Shown piece after piece: positions 62,301-64,000 of a stretch of DNA of 64,000 nt; the stretch's first letter is position 1; every line of letters starts with the position of its first letter. The notes beneath the pieces were generated by a model that did no database searches, had not been told where the DNA came from, and saw nothing but the letters and a program-made list of their open reading frames with translations. Source of the DNA: Eudorina sp. 2006-703-Eu-15 (lineage: Eukaryota > Chlorophyta > Chlorophyceae > Chlamydomonadales > Volvocaceae); NCBI GenBank assembly GCA_003117195.1, contig BDSI01000013.1:1273146-1337145 (forward strand), in the 5' to 3' direction. A program made the position numbers and the translations under genes.

Positions 62301-64000
62301 AGCCGTATGCGTGACAGGGGGCTCCGGACCTTGAGCGGAGGGTAGGGCCAGCGGGCCAATCGCGCCGTATCAATGGTGGCCAGCGAGAACTTGGGAGCTG
62401 CTTGAAAGCAAGGGAAGCGGTGCTGTTGGGGCCCCCCGGATGGGTGCTTGGGTGATGGGTGCCCGGGTTGGAGGGGCCCGGGGGCAGCACGGACCGGGCG
62501 GCTGTGTGACTGAGGAGCCGGGGGATGTGCAGTCCGTCCGTCCGCAGGTCCCCGTGGTGCCTCCGCCATCCCGCGATACGGCTCCTTCCGGTCAGATCCC
62601 CTTTCCACTGGCTTGGTTGCGCCACCAGTATCGATGCGGAAACATGGACACAAGCGTTTGCTCCATACCCTGGGGCCTGCGTCATCTGTCCGCCCTGGCG
62701 TTGGAGCCGCTGGTATTTCGCTTCACCGCCATACCACGCCATGTCAGGCCACGCCAAGCCATGCTGCTGCCCTCCGTCCCATCTCACACAGGCCATCACC
62801 ACACTGCTCTGGTCCTTTGCTCGGGCCAAGCACTACCACGGGCCGCTGACCACCGCGCTGTGCCGCGCGGCCAAACCCCGGCTGCGGGACTTCAATGACC
62901 TGGAGCTTTCCAACCTGGTCTGCGCTCTGGCGGTGCTCAAGTGCCAGGACCGACAGCTGCTGGTGCAGGCGGCCCGAGTGCTGGTGGAGCGGGTCAGGTT
63001 CCGGCGACAGCGGCGGGCCATGGCGGCAGCCGTGCGGCGGATGCAGGATGACAAGCCGCAGCAGAACGGGCCGCAGCACTCGTCTGCGGCCCTGTTGCAG
63101 CCTGTTGGAGGGGAGCGGGGCCGCGAGGCGGATGAGCTGCGGTGGGGGGCGGGGGCGGGGTCGGGCCAGGGGCAGCTGAACGACGAGGAGCAGGAGGATG
63201 TGGAGCTGGCATGGGCGTCGCAGCGGCATCAGCAACAGCAGCGGCGGAGGCGCAGGCAGCAGGAGCAGCAACAGCAGCAGCAGCGACAGTCCTCCGAGGA
63301 GGCGGATGTGGCGGCGGGTCCTGAGCGCGGCACAGCGGGGGAGCGACCAGCGCAGGGGGCAGTGGCTGCAGCAACAGCGCCTGGTGATGCTGCGGGCTCG
63401 ATGGACGGGTTGGCGTGGCACAGGAACGGTTGGGACGGGGCTGCAGAGCGGGAAGGAAGCGTCCTGCCGACGTTTGACGGCGCCACTGTTGTACCCGCTG
63501 CTGGCTCGCCGCGGTCAGAACAAGGAGCTAGAGCCCTCACAGCTGCCGCGAGCGGGCGGCCAGCGCGCGCTGCCGACGCCGCGGGCCCGTCGATTGCGCC
63601 GCCAGAAGCGCAGCTGCGACTGCGCCGCCTGCCGTACATGCATAACCACCACGACAACAGCTTGGACGCCGAGGCGCCGCTACAGCCGCGCCGCCCGCCA
63701 GCGCGGGAAGTGTGGGGCGAGGCGGCCGCGAGTGGCCGTCGAGGCAGCGGTAGCAGCAGCAGCGGCAGCAGTATGGATACGCTTCCGTCTGCCGTACCAC
63801 GTTGCGTGGGTCTCTCAGACGCAGCGAGCAGCAGCAGCCTGACGCAACGTTCCATGTCATCGATGGACGAAGGGGACGCGGACCTCGCGACCAGCAGCGC
63901 CCGGGCGAGAAGCAGCGGCAGCAGCAACGGAGGCGGCGGAGGCGCCGCCGCTGCCACCGCCGACCCGCCCACCCCGCGCGACCACGCCAAAAGCATGTCG
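59398..64000 (+). CDS. OPR-like helical-repeat protein 2 (3' end beyond window)
   Basis: Alpha-solenoid likely to act on organelle RNA. Proposed exon 1 is 59398-59472 (MWRARGLRPGRSARCCSTSR, a convincing plastid/mitochondrial targeting sequence). A small exon at 59548-59577 follows. The large exon starts at 59705 or 59744 and ends at 62218; the next, 62792 to at least 64000, is open to the window edge with no stop. The junctions between 59577 and 59744 are uncertain. Repeats are spaced about 36-40 residues: ARQFANVVWALGSMGS, QELSNLALGLAKLGYRE, QELHNMAWAVASAS, ASGLANLLWACAAAQ, FQDVANTAWACAKLQH, TQELVNLLWAFSVL, GASNVLWACACLQ, DQEISNTLWAVAQLRG, then ITTLLWSFARAKHYHG and ELSNLVCALAVLKCQDR. After the solenoid comes a long Gln/Arg- and Ser/Gly/Ala-rich low-complexity tail. 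Confidence 0.8.

Overview
The window is nuclear DNA of a volvocine green alga (Chlamydomonas and its relatives). The reasons are GC-rich genes with many short GT-AG introns, TGTAA-type polyadenylation motifs, a light-harvesting complex gene, a plastid ribosomal protein, proline-serine glycoprotein linkers, octotricopeptide-like solenoid proteins and abundant intronic minisatellites. No species call is made. I assembled gene models by hand from splice sites, reading phase and family knowledge. Most have every intron phase consistent.

Layout. 1-4310 (-): threonyl-tRNA synthetase, 3' part outside the window. 4629-5826 (+): GNAT acetyltransferase. 8357-13378 (-): secreted LPMO-like enzyme with a Pro/Ser linker and four cysteine/tryptophan modules, with G-rich tandem repeats starting at two of its 5' splice sites. 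15483-19614 (-): five-bladed propeller glycosidase-like protein. 19867-20854 (+): HINT-type HIT protein. 21162-22440 (-): cytosolic RPS18. 25886-28446 (-): UDP-galactopyranose mutase. 28447-33188: repeat-rich gap with (CA)n-tailed repeat copies and retroelement relics. 33189-35369 (-): plastid ribosomal protein L10. 35647-37600 (+): cytosolic RPS8. 39542-41259 (+): LHCI light-harvesting protein. 42875-43510 (-): small methyl-CpG-binding-domain protein. 44333-44617: broken copy of an OPR-gene exon. 45334-48187 (-): RNase H1-like protein. 48445-54454 (-): OPR-like solenoid protein. 55427-56378 (-): basic, probably nuclear protein. 56930-58116 (+): 3' exons of an unrecognised small gene. 59398-64000 (+): second OPR-like protein, running off the window.

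The genes do not form one pathway. They cover translation (ThrRS, RPS18, RPS8, plastid L10), photosynthesis (LHCI), probable organelle RNA metabolism (two OPR-like proteins), surface or wall glycan chemistry (LPMO-like protein, UDP-Galp mutase, propeller glycosidase) and chromatin (MBD). Four divergent pairs share short upstream regions.

The most unusual material is the LPMO-like protein with its repeated C-x2-C-x7-W-x-C-x2-C module, the 5' splice sites embedded in G-rich minisatellites, a 90-bp near-perfect palindrome in an intron, and a fragmentary duplication of an OPR exon.
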